Of a stretch of DNA of 64,000 bases, positions 57,128 through 64,000 are shown piece by piece; the first letter of the stretch is position 1, and each line of letters opens with the position of its first letter. The DNA is from Methylomonas subterranea. GTDB taxonomy: Bacteria; Pseudomonadota; Gammaproteobacteria; Methylococcales; Methylomonadaceae. The translations under genes were made by a program, and so were the position numbers. Where the stretch lies: contig NZ_JANIBJ010000020.1 in NCBI RefSeq assembly GCF_024505185.1, forward strand, positions 24,585 through 88,584. The letters run 5' to 3'. Below the pieces are notes generated by a model that did not search any database, had not been told where the DNA came from, and worked only from the letters and a program-made list of their open reading frames with translations.

Positions 57128-57844
57128 TCACGCGGCCGGTTTGCGGCGGCCGAAACCCAACAGGCCGGTCAGGGCCGGAACGAACAGCCAGACTGCGCCG
57201 GGCAACGGTACAGGCGCGGCGCTGGCCGCTGCGACAGCCAGTTCGAAATCGACGTGAGCCAGACCGCGATTGAACAGGATGTGGAACGGCGTGGATGCGG
57301 CGGCAACCGGCGAGGTACTTTCCGGCAGCGTTTCGAACAATTGCAGGGTGATCCAATAGGCTCCGACGCTGCCTCCCAGGGCATTGGAAGCATTGCGAAT
57401 AGACATTTCCAGGTGCGAATGGAGGTCGCCGGCCGAATCGAATGCGTCGATGACACCGTTAGGATTTTGCACGCCGTCGGCGCTGAAGACGGTATTGTTG
57501 CCCAAGGCGTCGGTCAGTTCGATATATTCACCGTTCGGTACGGTGTTTAACCATGCGGAACCGTTCCAGTACTGCAAGCTGTTCAAGCCCGAAAACCACA
57601 ACCAGTTGCCGACGGCGAAGGCGCCCTTATCGGTATCGGCGTCAAAACCTGGATTCTTGGTTTTATATAAACCACCGGCAAAATCGCCGAAATCGGCTTC
57701 GAACCACTCGCCGTTGACGATGACTTGGCCGTCGACGGCTTTCCAGGGTTGAATGTCGCCGTCGTGTTGTTCGGCGGCAAATGCCTTGGCGGAACTGAAG
57801 CCAAGACTCAGCACCAACGCGGGTGCTAACCATAATTTACGCAT
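57128..57844 (-). CDS. PEP-CTERM protein, all3515-like Zur-type family
   Basis: A 238-residue secreted protein: signal peptide (MRKLWLAPALVLSLGFSSAKAFA), a domain shared with the protein at 53510, and a PEP-CTERM-like sorting signal VPLPGAVWLFVPALTGLLGFGRRK, the variant common in methanotrophs. Shared family segments are DFAGGLYKTKNPGF, LHSHLEMSIRNASNALGGSVGAYWITLQ and FHILFNRGLAHVDFELAVA. I recall a family named after Anabaena all3515 described as Zur-repressed PEP-CTERM proteins; the Zur-like box 69 bp upstream fits. Exosortase would anchor it at the surface. Confidence 0.85.
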   Translation of the reverse strand: MRKLWLAPALVLSLGFSSAKAFAAEQHDGDIQPWKAVDGQVIVNGEWFEADFGDFAGGLYKTKNPGFDADTDKGAFAVGNWLWFSGLNSLQYWNGSAWLNTVPNGEYIELTDALGNNTVFSADGVQNPNGVIDAFDSAGDLHSHLEMSIRNASNALGGSVGAYWITLQLFETLPESTSPVAAASTPFHILFNRGLAHVDFELAVAAASAAPVPLPGAVWLFVPALTGLLGFGRRKPAA

Positions 57845-57912
57845 AGGTTTTCTCCATAACGATTAATAAGCCGGCGAAACCGGATCCGAGGGGAATGTGT
57901 GAAGCAAGTCAC

Positions 57913-57931
57913 GATGTTACAATATAACATC
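57913..57931 (-). promoter_or_regulatory. Candidate Zur operator
   Basis: GATGTTACAATATAACATC is a near-perfect 7-5-7 palindrome (GATGTTA and TAACATC arms) and closely matches the gammaproteobacterial Zur box with a TGTTATANTATAACA core. It lies 69 bp upstream of the PEP-CTERM gene ATG, so zinc-bound Zur would repress that gene and likely the TonB receptor and PKD protein. Confidence 0.8.
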
Positions 57932-58280
57932 TCATGCTTGCGATGCAATAGTTTTTCCCGGCACGGGCCAGATTGACAGCGTGCCTGGGGTGAGAACAAT
58001 CGATTGTCTGGCACCTTACCGAAGTGGCGCGCCGGACCATGCTCCAAGCTTTGCGGTCATTGCCGCACATATCCCTAGGCTTGGCGTATTTCGACGCTAT
58101 CGCTGCAATCGTCGCAGGTCGGTCAAGTCAATGGGGAACGGGTTTCCGGCGAATAGCGGGTTTATCTCGGAGTTACCTCGATTCGGCCGGATCGGAAATT
58201 GCCGATAGTTACCTTCGGCGGCAGGCATGCGGTTGCGCTGCCGGAGAGAAATCCGGTAACGAGATAAGTCGGGAAGCCCT
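57932..58280. other. Intergenic region between zinc-island operons
   Basis: A 349-bp gap between the Zur-like box and the COG0523 stop. I find no supportable coding frame, no tRNA, and no strong terminator. A 5' end for the PEP-CTERM transcript must lie near the left end. The rest looks like decayed or non-coding sequence. Confidence 0.4.
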
Positions 58281-59276
58281 TCATCCTGACATCTGGCAGG
58301 ATGACAAAGCCTCCAGCATGTTTTGCTTGGGCAGGTTGCGACCGATGAATACCAGATTCGATTCTCTAATCGCGCCGTCCGGCCACGGGCTGCCGAAGTC
58401 CTGGGTCATCAGCATGTGCACGCCTTGATAAATGACCCGCTTGTCGCAGCCGGCGATATTCAGAATGCCTTTGTAGCGCAACAAATCGTTGCCGTAGTCG
58501 CGCACCATGATGTCCAGAAAGGCCAGAATGCGGGCCGCATCGAGTGCCCGGTCGGTACGGAACACGAACGAACCGATGTCGTCTTCATGTTCGTGGCTGA
58601 CGTCTTGCAGAAAGTCCGGCTCGATTTTCAGGATGTCGTCCAGGTTGAAACCGTCGATGTCCAGTATGTCGTGCAACTCGGTGGCGCCGAAATGCACGCG
58701 CTTGATCGGCGCCCTGGGGTTCATCGCCCGCAAGCGGGTTTCCAGGTCGGCAACCACTTCGGCTTCCTGCAAATCGGTTTTGGACAGCAAAATCCGGTCG
58801 GCGAAGCCGACTTGTTCTTGCGCTTCGTGATGCTCTTGCAATTGCATGTGGGCATGCACCGCGTCGACCACGGTGACGATGGCGTCCAGTTTGTAATTTT
58901 CGGCGATGTCGGGTTCGATGAAAAAGGTTTGCGCCACCGGCGCCGGATCGGCCAGACCGGTGGTTTCTATGATGACCCGTTCGAAGTGGATAACGCCGCT
59001 TTCCCGCCGCTCGGACAATTCGCCCAGGATGCGTACCAGGTCGCCGCGCACGGTGCAGCAGATACAGCCGTTGTTCATCGTGACGATTTGCTCGTCGGTT
59101 TGTACCAGCAGTTCGTTGTCGATGCCGGTTTCGCCGAATTCGTTTTCGATCACCGCGATGCGGCGGCCGTGCTGTTCGGTGAGGATGCGGTTCAGCAGTG
59201 TGGTTTTGCCGGCGCCGAGAAAGCCGGTCAATATCGTCACGGGTACCGGGTAGTTGAGTTTTGGGGCGGTTTGCAT
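58281..59276 (-). CDS. COG0523-family zinc metallochaperone GTPase
   Basis: A 331-residue GTPase of the CobW/COG0523 (ZigA/ZNG1-like) family, which delivers zinc to client proteins under zinc limitation. GFLGAGKTTLLNRIL is the P-loop, NNGCICCTVRGDL the CxCC metal motif between Walker boxes, and LSKTDL the G4. The C-terminal domain has HEHEDDIGSFVFRT, a short His/acidic stretch. ATG 59274-59276 gives MQTAPKLNYPVPVT. It lies 64 bp after folE2. Its clients are likely in this island. Confidence 0.92.
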   Translation of the reverse strand: MQTAPKLNYPVPVTILTGFLGAGKTTLLNRILTEQHGRRIAVIENEFGETGIDNELLVQTDEQIVTMNNGCICCTVRGDLVRILGELSERRESGVIHFERVIIETTGLADPAPVAQTFFIEPDIAENYKLDAIVTVVDAVHAHMQLQEHHEAQEQVGFADRILLSKTDLQEAEVVADLETRLRAMNPRAPIKRVHFGATELHDILDIDGFNLDDILKIEPDFLQDVSHEHEDDIGSFVFRTDRALDAARILAFLDIMVRDYGNDLLRYKGILNIAGCDKRVIYQGVHMLMTQDFGSPWPDGAIRESNLVFIGRNLPKQNMLEALSSCQMSG

Positions 59277-59340
59277 GGCGGTCTCCTTGGGGGGGAATGA
59301 CTCGTCCGTCGTCAAGGACGAACGATTAAGGCATGGAAAT

Positions 59341-60129
59341 TCATAGCGTCGGTTTACGGCGCTCGACCAGCGCATAAGCCGAGTGGTTGTGTATCGACTC
59401 GAAGTTTTCCGATTCCACCGTGTAGGCGCCGATGCGCGGCTCGGCGTCCAGGCGGGCGGCAACGTCGCGCACCATGTCCTCGACGAATTTCGGGTGGTCG
59501 TAAGCGTATTCGGTGACGTATTTTTCGTCCGGCCGCTTCAGCAAGCCGTAGATAGGCGACGAGGCTTCGGCCTCGACCAGCGCGATCAGATCTTCGATCC
59601 AGATGAATTGCGAGGTTGCTACCGTGACGCTGACGTGGGAGCGCTGGTTGTGGGCGCCGCGTTCCGAGATTTCCTTGGAACACGGGCACAAGCTGGTCAC
59701 CGGCACCACGATTTTGACTTTGGTGCGGCAACCCTGGGCGTCGATTTCGCCGATAAAACCGACTTGGTAATCCAGCAGACTGCGCACGCCGCTGACCGGC
59801 GCGGCCTTTTCGACGAAATACGGAAAACGCATGTCGATGTAGCCGGATTCGGCTTCCAGCCGCTGTAGCATTTCCTGCAACATGACCGGAAACGAAGCAA
59901 TGCTGATCTCCCGGTCGTGGCCGTTCAAGATTTCCACGAAGCGCGACATGTGGGTGCCCTTGAAGTCGTGCGGCAGATTCACGTACATATCAAAACGAGC
60001 CACGGTATGTTGTTCGCCGCCGTTTTTATCCTGCACCCGCACCGGATGCAGAATGTCCTTGATGCCGACTTTGTCGATGGCGATACGGCGGCTGTCGGCG
60101 CGGGCCTGGATGTCTTCGATGGGGTTCAT
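59341..60129 (-). CDS. folE2: Zinc-independent GTP cyclohydrolase I, FolE2
   Basis: FolE2 converts GTP to dihydroneopterin triphosphate, the first step of folate and (in methylotrophs) methanopterin-type pterin synthesis, with a non-zinc metal. The 262-residue protein has the family Cys motif [27 protein letters not shown] and [11 protein letters not shown]. FolE2 is commonly Zur-controlled because it replaces zinc-dependent FolE under zinc starvation. It is upstream of the COG0523 gene in the same operon; a 337-bp repeat-filled gap separates it from fhcA. Confidence 0.95.
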   Translation of the reverse strand: MNPIEDIQARADSRRIAIDKVGIKDILHPVRVQDKNGGEQHTVARFDMYVNLPHDFKGTHMSRFVEILNGHDREISIASFPVMLQEMLQRLEAESGYIDMRFPYFVEKAAPVSGVRSLLDYQVGFIGEIDAQGCRTKVKIVVPVTSLCPCSKEISERGAHNQRSHVSVTVATSQFIWIEDLIALVEAEASSPIYGLLKRPDEKYVTEYAYDHPKFVEDMVRDVAARLDAEPRIGAYTVESENFESIHNHSAYALVERRKPTL

Positions 60130-60212
60130 GGTTTTTACTGGTTGTAACGGCTTAATGTGTATTGGTCGAGGCGACTGTCATTGTTGTGTCACTATCGCGA
60201 CGGCTTTTTAAT

Positions 60213-60437
60213 GTCGGGTCTCGGCCCGACAGCCGAGATACTTTCTTTTGCGTGGCCAAAAGAAAGTATCCAAAGAAAAGGCCACCCCGCTGCCGCTTAT
60301 TCCCTGCGCTCCTCGGGTTTGAACGGGGTTTTCCAAAGGGGCTTCCCAGCCCCCGCGGAAAACGCGCGGCATCCTTGCCGCGCCCCTTCGGGCTATTCCG
60401 CTCAAACCCTGCGATGCTCGGCGCGGCAGAGGGGATG
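60213..60437. repeat. Multi-hairpin intergenic repeat element
   Basis: This region fills the 337-bp gap between fhcA and folE2. GTCGGG/CCCGAC (60213-60230), ATACTTTCTTTTG (60238-60250) against CAAAAGAAAGTAT (60257-60269, 13 bp perfect), and GCGCGGCA (60364-60371) against TGCCGCGC (60376-60383) form three hairpins. The wording, a Cys-like rich CTTTCTTTTG...CAAAAGAAAG pair, matches an abundant dispersed repeat of many proteobacterial genomes. No gene is supportable here. Confidence 0.75.
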
Positions 60438-60466
60438 ATAAATCTCTACTTCGTAGCGCAATGTCG

Positions 60467-62119
60467 TCATTCATGCACCTTAAACCTGGGATGTTCGCCG
60501 AAGTCGGCGTCGTTGACCGCGTATTGGCCGAGTTTCAGGCTGTAGAAGCGGTCGAAGTGTTGTTTGACAGTACGGATGATGCCGGCGTCGTAAACCGGGG
60601 TAACGGTCTGGGCCAAGCCGGCCGGCCGTTCGATCACGACGCCGTCTTGTACCACCAGCCGGCCGTTTTTGAACAGCAAGGCGGCGTCGGCAAACATTGC
60701 CCGGTAGTCGGGACGAGCGCCGGTGCGCTGACCAGGATGGTAAACGGCGATGTCGGCAATGGCGCCCGGCGCCAGATGGCCTCTGTCGTTGAGGCCCAGC
60801 AGCGTGGCGGCGGCGGAACGGGTCATGCTGGCGACTTCGCTCAGGCTCAATTCGCGCTTTAGATTCGGCAGCAAGGTCAATGCCAGGGCTTCCTGGTTCA
60901 GGTGGGCCATGCATTCCTGTCGGTAATCGGCGTCCATCAGCAAGCGCAGCAGTTCCGGGTAGGCGGTAAACGGCGCGCCGTTGGGGTGGTCGGTGGTGAA
61001 AAACAGCCGCTCCGGCGCCTCGGCCAGTAAAAACAGTTCCAGGCCAATCGCCCATTGCAGAGTGTTGACGAAGCTGGCTTGGCGGTAGCGGTAGGGCACC
61101 ACGCCGCCGGAGCCTTCGGTTTCGGCGTCCCACATGACATATTTGCTCGGGCTGGCGTCGGCGTGGCGGCTATATTGGGCGATGACGTCGCCGGAGATGG
61201 TCACGGCCTGGCCGAACAGCACTTGGCCGACGTCCATGCTGATGTTGGGGTGGCGGTTGAAGGCTTCCAGCAGTTTGGCCGCCGCCGAGGAAAAGCCTTT
61301 GGCGCCTTCCGTGCCGTAGGCGTAGAACTGCACGTGGGCCAGATGCATCGGCAGGCCTTGCGCGGCTTCCATGGTGGCGACGATGGTATCGACGTTGCCG
61401 GGAATGCCCAGGTTGTTGCAGTGAACGTGCGGTGGATGCGGCACGCCGAGCTGATGCACGGCGGTTTGCAGGGTTTGCAAAATTTGCCGTGAGCTGACGC
61501 CATACTCCGGCACGATATCGTCCAAACCGAACTGGCGGACGTTGCTTTTAAAGGCGTTGGCGCCGCCGGCGTTGATGATTTTCAGGCCCAGGGCGCGGGT
61601 GGCGTTCAAGGTCCAGGCTACGTAATCGTTGATTTGGCTCTGGCCGGCCTTGGCCCGCATCAAGCGCAGCAGTAAATCGTCATTACCGAGTATCGCCAGC
61701 GCGGCGGTGTCCAGAATCGGAATGTCGGCCATTTGCAGGTGTACGTCCAAGGCGCCGACCGGCAGCATCGCCGGCTCGACCACGGTGGTGTAGCCCATGC
61801 GGGCGTAGCGGTAACCGGTGTCGGTGCTCGACCATTTGGCGGTGGAAAACGGATGATTGAGCCGCCGCGCCATGTGGTTGCGGTGCTGCTCCGGTAGCAA
61901 CAGCCGGGCGGTGTTGACGTTGCCGCCAGCGATGTGACTGTGGATGTCGATGGCGCCGGCCATCACGATCTTGCCGGTCAAGTCGTAGACCGCGTCGAAA
62001 CGGGCACCCGGGCCGGGATCGGCGACGATCAAGCCGTCGCGGATGAACAGGTCGCCGGTTTGGCCGTGCAGGTTTTGGCTGGGATCGTAAATCGCGCCGT
62101 TGTGGAGTTTAATTAGCAT
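60467..62119 (-). CDS. fhcA: Formyltransferase/hydrolase complex (formylmethanofuran dehydrogenase) subunit A
   Basis: A 550-residue amidohydrolase-fold protein matching FhcA/FwdA, the zinc subunit that hydrolyses formyl-(tetrahydro)methanofuran in C1 oxidation. Candidate metal residues are intact: HxH in AIDIHSHIAGGNVN, the region GGANAFKSNV with a possible carboxylated Lys, HCNNLG, HLAHVQFYAYG and the Asp of FFTTDHPNG. No fhcB, C or D lies within the window, so this is probably a second copy. It sits in a zinc-starvation island beside DUF1826 and folE2, suggesting a low-zinc paralogue (inference). Confidence 0.9.
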   Translation of the reverse strand: MLIKLHNGAIYDPSQNLHGQTGDLFIRDGLIVADPGPGARFDAVYDLTGKIVMAGAIDIHSHIAGGNVNTARLLLPEQHRNHMARRLNHPFSTAKWSSTDTGYRYARMGYTTVVEPAMLPVGALDVHLQMADIPILDTAALAILGNDDLLLRLMRAKAGQSQINDYVAWTLNATRALGLKIINAGGANAFKSNVRQFGLDDIVPEYGVSSRQILQTLQTAVHQLGVPHPPHVHCNNLGIPGNVDTIVATMEAAQGLPMHLAHVQFYAYGTEGAKGFSSAAAKLLEAFNRHPNISMDVGQVLFGQAVTISGDVIAQYSRHADASPSKYVMWDAETEGSGGVVPYRYRQASFVNTLQWAIGLELFLLAEAPERLFFTTDHPNGAPFTAYPELLRLLMDADYRQECMAHLNQEALALTLLPNLKRELSLSEVASMTRSAAATLLGLNDRGHLAPGAIADIAVYHPGQRTGARPDYRAMFADAALLFKNGRLVVQDGVVIERPAGLAQTVTPVYDAGIIRTVKQHFDRFYSLKLGQYAVNDADFGEHPRFKVHE

Positions 62120-62125
62120 CAGTCT

Positions 62126-62201
62126 GTAGGGTACGCACCGCGTACCATGTTCAAAGTTTCGGATGAATCGATGGCCAAAAGGTACGCGATGCGTACCCTA
62201 C
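62126..62201. repeat. Large imperfect inverted repeat between fhcA and the DUF1826 gene
   Basis: GTAGGGTACGCACCGCGTACC (62126-62146) faces GGTACGCGATGCGTACCCTAC (62181-62201), a 21-bp inverted pair with one or two mismatches around a 34-nt spacer. It is a palindromic intergenic repeat of the GTAGGGTACGC type, probably mobile or recombination-derived. It overlaps neither gene but sits in the 85-bp gap, so it may separate the two transcripts. Confidence 0.75.
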
Positions 62202-62204
62202 GCT

Positions 62205-62921
62205 TTACAACATATCCAAGGTCAACAACAGCCGGCGCGGCTGCACCGCGGTCGGGGCCGGCGAGCGGTGCACCAGGCCGTGGCCCTCGTTGCCTTCCCA
62301 ATGTTCGCCTTTCATCAGGCCTACCGCGTAGGCCGGCATTTGCCGGATTGCGGTCGGGTCCAGGATCAAGCCGGAACAGTCGTCGGGCTGGCCGCAAGCC
62401 CCCATGCCCAGTTTGGTGCGGTCAACAGCGTATGCGGGCAGCCATTCGGTGCCGATGCCGCCGTAGCTACAAATCAGCCGGGCCGGCACTCTATCGACGT
62501 GGAAGCGCGGGCACATGGCCTTGTCCAGCGTGCGCAGGCGCAGGCCGGCCTCGCGCTGGCCGAACAGTTCGCAGAAGGCGGCGGTCAGCAGTCGCAGGTC
62601 GTCCAGCCAGGCTCGGTAACCGGACAATTGCGCCGCTTGCGGCCAGAGCCGGTCGAAGTCGTAACGTTCGGGATCGACCAGGGCACTGAGCTCCACGCCG
62701 GCCTTGCCGGTCAGCGCGGCATATACGAAGGTCTCGATGTCGCGCGGCAGCGGCCGCTCGATCAGACACAGGTTGACGTCGTCCTCGTAAATCCGCGCCA
62801 AATCGGCGAAGTGGTTGGAAATCACGGTTTTGGTGGCGGGACGTATCGCCAGCGACCGGAATGGGCCGGAAAATAGCGCCGGCGCGGCGGCGGGTTGGGC
62901 AAGAGGCACGCGAGAAAACAT
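62205..62921 (-). CDS. DUF1826 protein
   Basis: A 238-residue cytoplasmic protein of DUF1826. Segments include HFADLARIYEDDVNLCLIERPL, MCPRFHVDRVPARLICSYGGIGTEWL and GLMKGEHWEGNEGHGLVHRSPAP, the last rich in His and Glu (EHWEGNEGHGLVHR). DUF1826 genes accompany Zur-regulated genes in many bacteria. The conserved CPRFHVDR and HR motif suggest an iron or zinc-dependent dioxygenase-like fold, but that is not certain. It is between ZIP and fhcA. Confidence 0.85.
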   Translation of the reverse strand: MFSRVPLAQPAAAPALFSGPFRSLAIRPATKTVISNHFADLARIYEDDVNLCLIERPLPRDIETFVYAALTGKAGVELSALVDPERYDFDRLWPQAAQLSGYRAWLDDLRLLTAAFCELFGQREAGLRLRTLDKAMCPRFHVDRVPARLICSYGGIGTEWLPAYAVDRTKLGMGACGQPDDCSGLILDPTAIRQMPAYAVGLMKGEHWEGNEGHGLVHRSPAPTAVQPRRLLLTLDML

Positions 62922-62930
62922 GGGAACTCC

Positions 62931-63701
62931 TTAAGGGGTTAACAGGGATTGTTCGAACAGGACGATGCCTTGCATGAAGGCAATGCCGAGCGCGAACGAG
63001 GCGCTTTGGCCGCCGAGATGGCGGAAGCTGGAACGCTCGTGCAACACCGGGATCAGATCCGAAGCGGCGATGTAGATAAAGCCGCCGGCGGCCACCGGCA
63101 GCAACACCAGCAAGGACGATTCGGCGACTTGGCCGAGCAGCAGTGTGAACAAGGCACCCGGCAGTACGCTCAGCGAGCAGTAGAAGTTGTACAGCACCGC
63201 TTGCCGGGGCCGGTAGCCGCCGCGCAGCAAGGCGCCGACGTCGCCGAGTTCCTGCGGCACTTCGTGGGCGACAATGGCCAGCGTGGTGGTCCATCCCAAT
63301 ATCGGGTCGGCTAAAAAGCTGCCGGCGATCAAAATGCCGTCCACGAAATTGTGGATGGCGTCGCCGATCAGGTTCATTTTCGCCAGCGGTAAAATCTCGG
63401 CGCCGGGCCGGGTATCGACGTTGTGGTCGTGGCGCCAGCGCACCAGTTTCTCCAGCACGAAAAAGCCGAACACGCCGACCAGCACGGTCAAACATACGTC
63501 GCTGACCGAGCCGTGGCGGGCGACCGCATCCGGAATCAGATGAATGAAGGCGTCGCCGAGCAACACGCCGACGGCCAGGGCGACCAAAAACGGCACGACC
63601 CTTTTCAGCATTGCCGCTGGCAGCCACAGGGCGAGAGCGCTGGACAACGAACACAGGCTGACGGCGAGACTGGCGGCGATGGTGGCGAGATAAATAGTCA
63701 T
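62931..63701 (-). CDS. ZIP-family metal transporter
   Basis: A 256-residue ZIP transporter with eight membrane helices that would import zinc. The signature is GDAIHNFVDGILIAGSF (helix IV) and AIVAHEVPQELGDVGALL (helix V), carrying the metal-binding His, Asn/Asp and Glu. ATG 63699-63701 matches family starts (MTIYLATIAASLAVSLC). It lies 7 bp after the small membrane protein gene and 9 bp before the DUF1826 gene, so they form one operon. Zinc specificity is inferred from neighbours. Confidence 0.93.
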   Translation of the reverse strand: MTIYLATIAASLAVSLCSLSSALALWLPAAMLKRVVPFLVALAVGVLLGDAFIHLIPDAVARHGSVSDVCLTVLVGVFGFFVLEKLVRWRHDHNVDTRPGAEILPLAKMNLIGDAIHNFVDGILIAGSFLADPILGWTTTLAIVAHEVPQELGDVGALLRGGYRPRQAVLYNFYCSLSVLPGALFTLLLGQVAESSLLVLLPVAAGGFIYIAASDLIPVLHERSSFRHLGGQSASFALGIAFMQGIVLFEQSLLTP

Positions 63702-63708
63702 GGCGGCG

Positions 63709-63942
63709 TTAATACTGGCGCGGCAAGGATCGGTATTCGCGATGCGTGCCGTAGACGAAACAGGCGAAACGGTCGGGCAGGATATGCGAAACGAAATGGG
63801 CCAATAGCATGCCGAGCACGAGCAAAAATGCCCCGGACAGTGCCCGTTTCGCCGTTTTTTCACTCTGCAAAGCCATGGTTATGCCCAGGATGGCCAGCAC
63901 TTCCAGCCCAATTAGATGCAGGTAAGTGTCGGTATCGGCCAT
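63709..63942 (-). CDS. Small membrane protein of the zinc island
   Basis: A 77-residue protein with two membrane segments (about 8-28 and 33-54) and a C-terminal polar tail HILPDRFACFVYGTHREYRSLPRQY. I do not recognise the family. It starts 58 bp from the right edge of the window and is the first gene of the run with ZIP visible here. Any Zur box for this operon lies outside or at the edge. Confidence 0.65.
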   Translation of the reverse strand: MADTDTYLHLIGLEVLAILGITMALQSEKTAKRALSGAFLLVLGMLLAHFVSHILPDRFACFVYGTHREYRSLPRQY

Positions 63943-64000
63943 GTTCTAATCCATCGCGTGTAGAGATAATCAGCCGAGAATGCCGCCGTCGCAATGCGAC

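Noticed and set aside
62491..63654. Minus-strand 387-codon frame across ZIP and DUF1826
   Set aside because: It overlaps two well-supported genes in another frame and has an Arg/Ala/Gly-rich, non-protein-like composition.

Overview
The window looks like the chromosome of a gammaproteobacterial methanotroph, probably a Methylomonas-type organism. The evidence is a formyltransferase/hydrolase (formylmethanofuran dehydrogenase-like) subunit A, an exosortase/PEP-CTERM system, the gammaproteobacterial order csrA-tRNA-Ser-tRNA-Arg, and housekeeping genes of gammaproteobacterial type. No rRNA, CRISPR array or intact IS element is visible. Genus-level placement is inference.

Layout. 1-2374: end of a type VI secretion module (unknown partial gene, PAAR spike, VgrG). 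2383-3132: exosortase-associated acyltransferase. 3338-11628 (minus): a long housekeeping run in transcription order tilS, two related small membrane proteins, pyrG, kdsA, eno, ftsB, ispD, ispF, truD; ftsB appears to start with ATT. 11796-12185: hemerythrin. 12246-21740: a complete chemotaxis locus in two divergent arms (minus: MCP, cheY, STAS, cheA, MCP, cheW; plus: cheR, cheD, cheB). Its CheA carries a tandem segment resembling the MshEN c-di-GMP-binding motif. 21737-23026: a receiver-histidine kinase protein.

23265-30999 is the most unusual block. A 99-bp MITE-like element sits directly before the ribosome binding site of a six-gene operon with an overlap at every junction: corrinoid-activating ferredoxin/ASKHA ATPase, DxHxxG corrinoid protein, UroD-family methyltransferase-like protein with an incomplete zinc site, DUF1638 protein, GAF histidine kinase, and a REC-PAS-GGDEF-EAL protein. 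Corrinoid methyl-transfer chemistry thus appears to be co-expressed with two-component and c-di-GMP signalling. 31081-41262 holds assorted genes (secreted protein, FemAB-like acyltransferase, DUF938 methyltransferase, a 1311-residue CHASE-PAS-GGDEF-EAL protein ending in a CZB-like domain, GST, a second hemerythrin, AlkB). 40259-42913 is a lipid A-type glycosylation operon (LAB_N, GT2, ArnT-like).

43278-50019 is housekeeping: pyrC, fmdB-type protein, aspS, DUF2780 lipoprotein, nadA, rbgA, csrA and tRNAs Ser(GCU), Arg(ACG), Asn(GUU). 50210-53326 encodes a REC-GGDEF-EAL-PAS-PAS-GGDEF protein whose first three modules are degenerate.

53510-63942 (minus) reads as a zinc-starvation (Zur-type) island: small membrane protein, ZIP transporter, DUF1826, FhcA, FolE2, COG0523 GTPase, then behind a good candidate Zur operator a PEP-CTERM protein, a TonB receptor and a PKD/dockerin-like secreted relative of the PEP-CTERM protein. 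The FhcA gene there, without the other fhc subunits, suggests zinc economy reaching into C1 oxidation. Several palindromic intergenic repeats (5862, 23265, 43011, 60213, 62126) punctuate the sequence.
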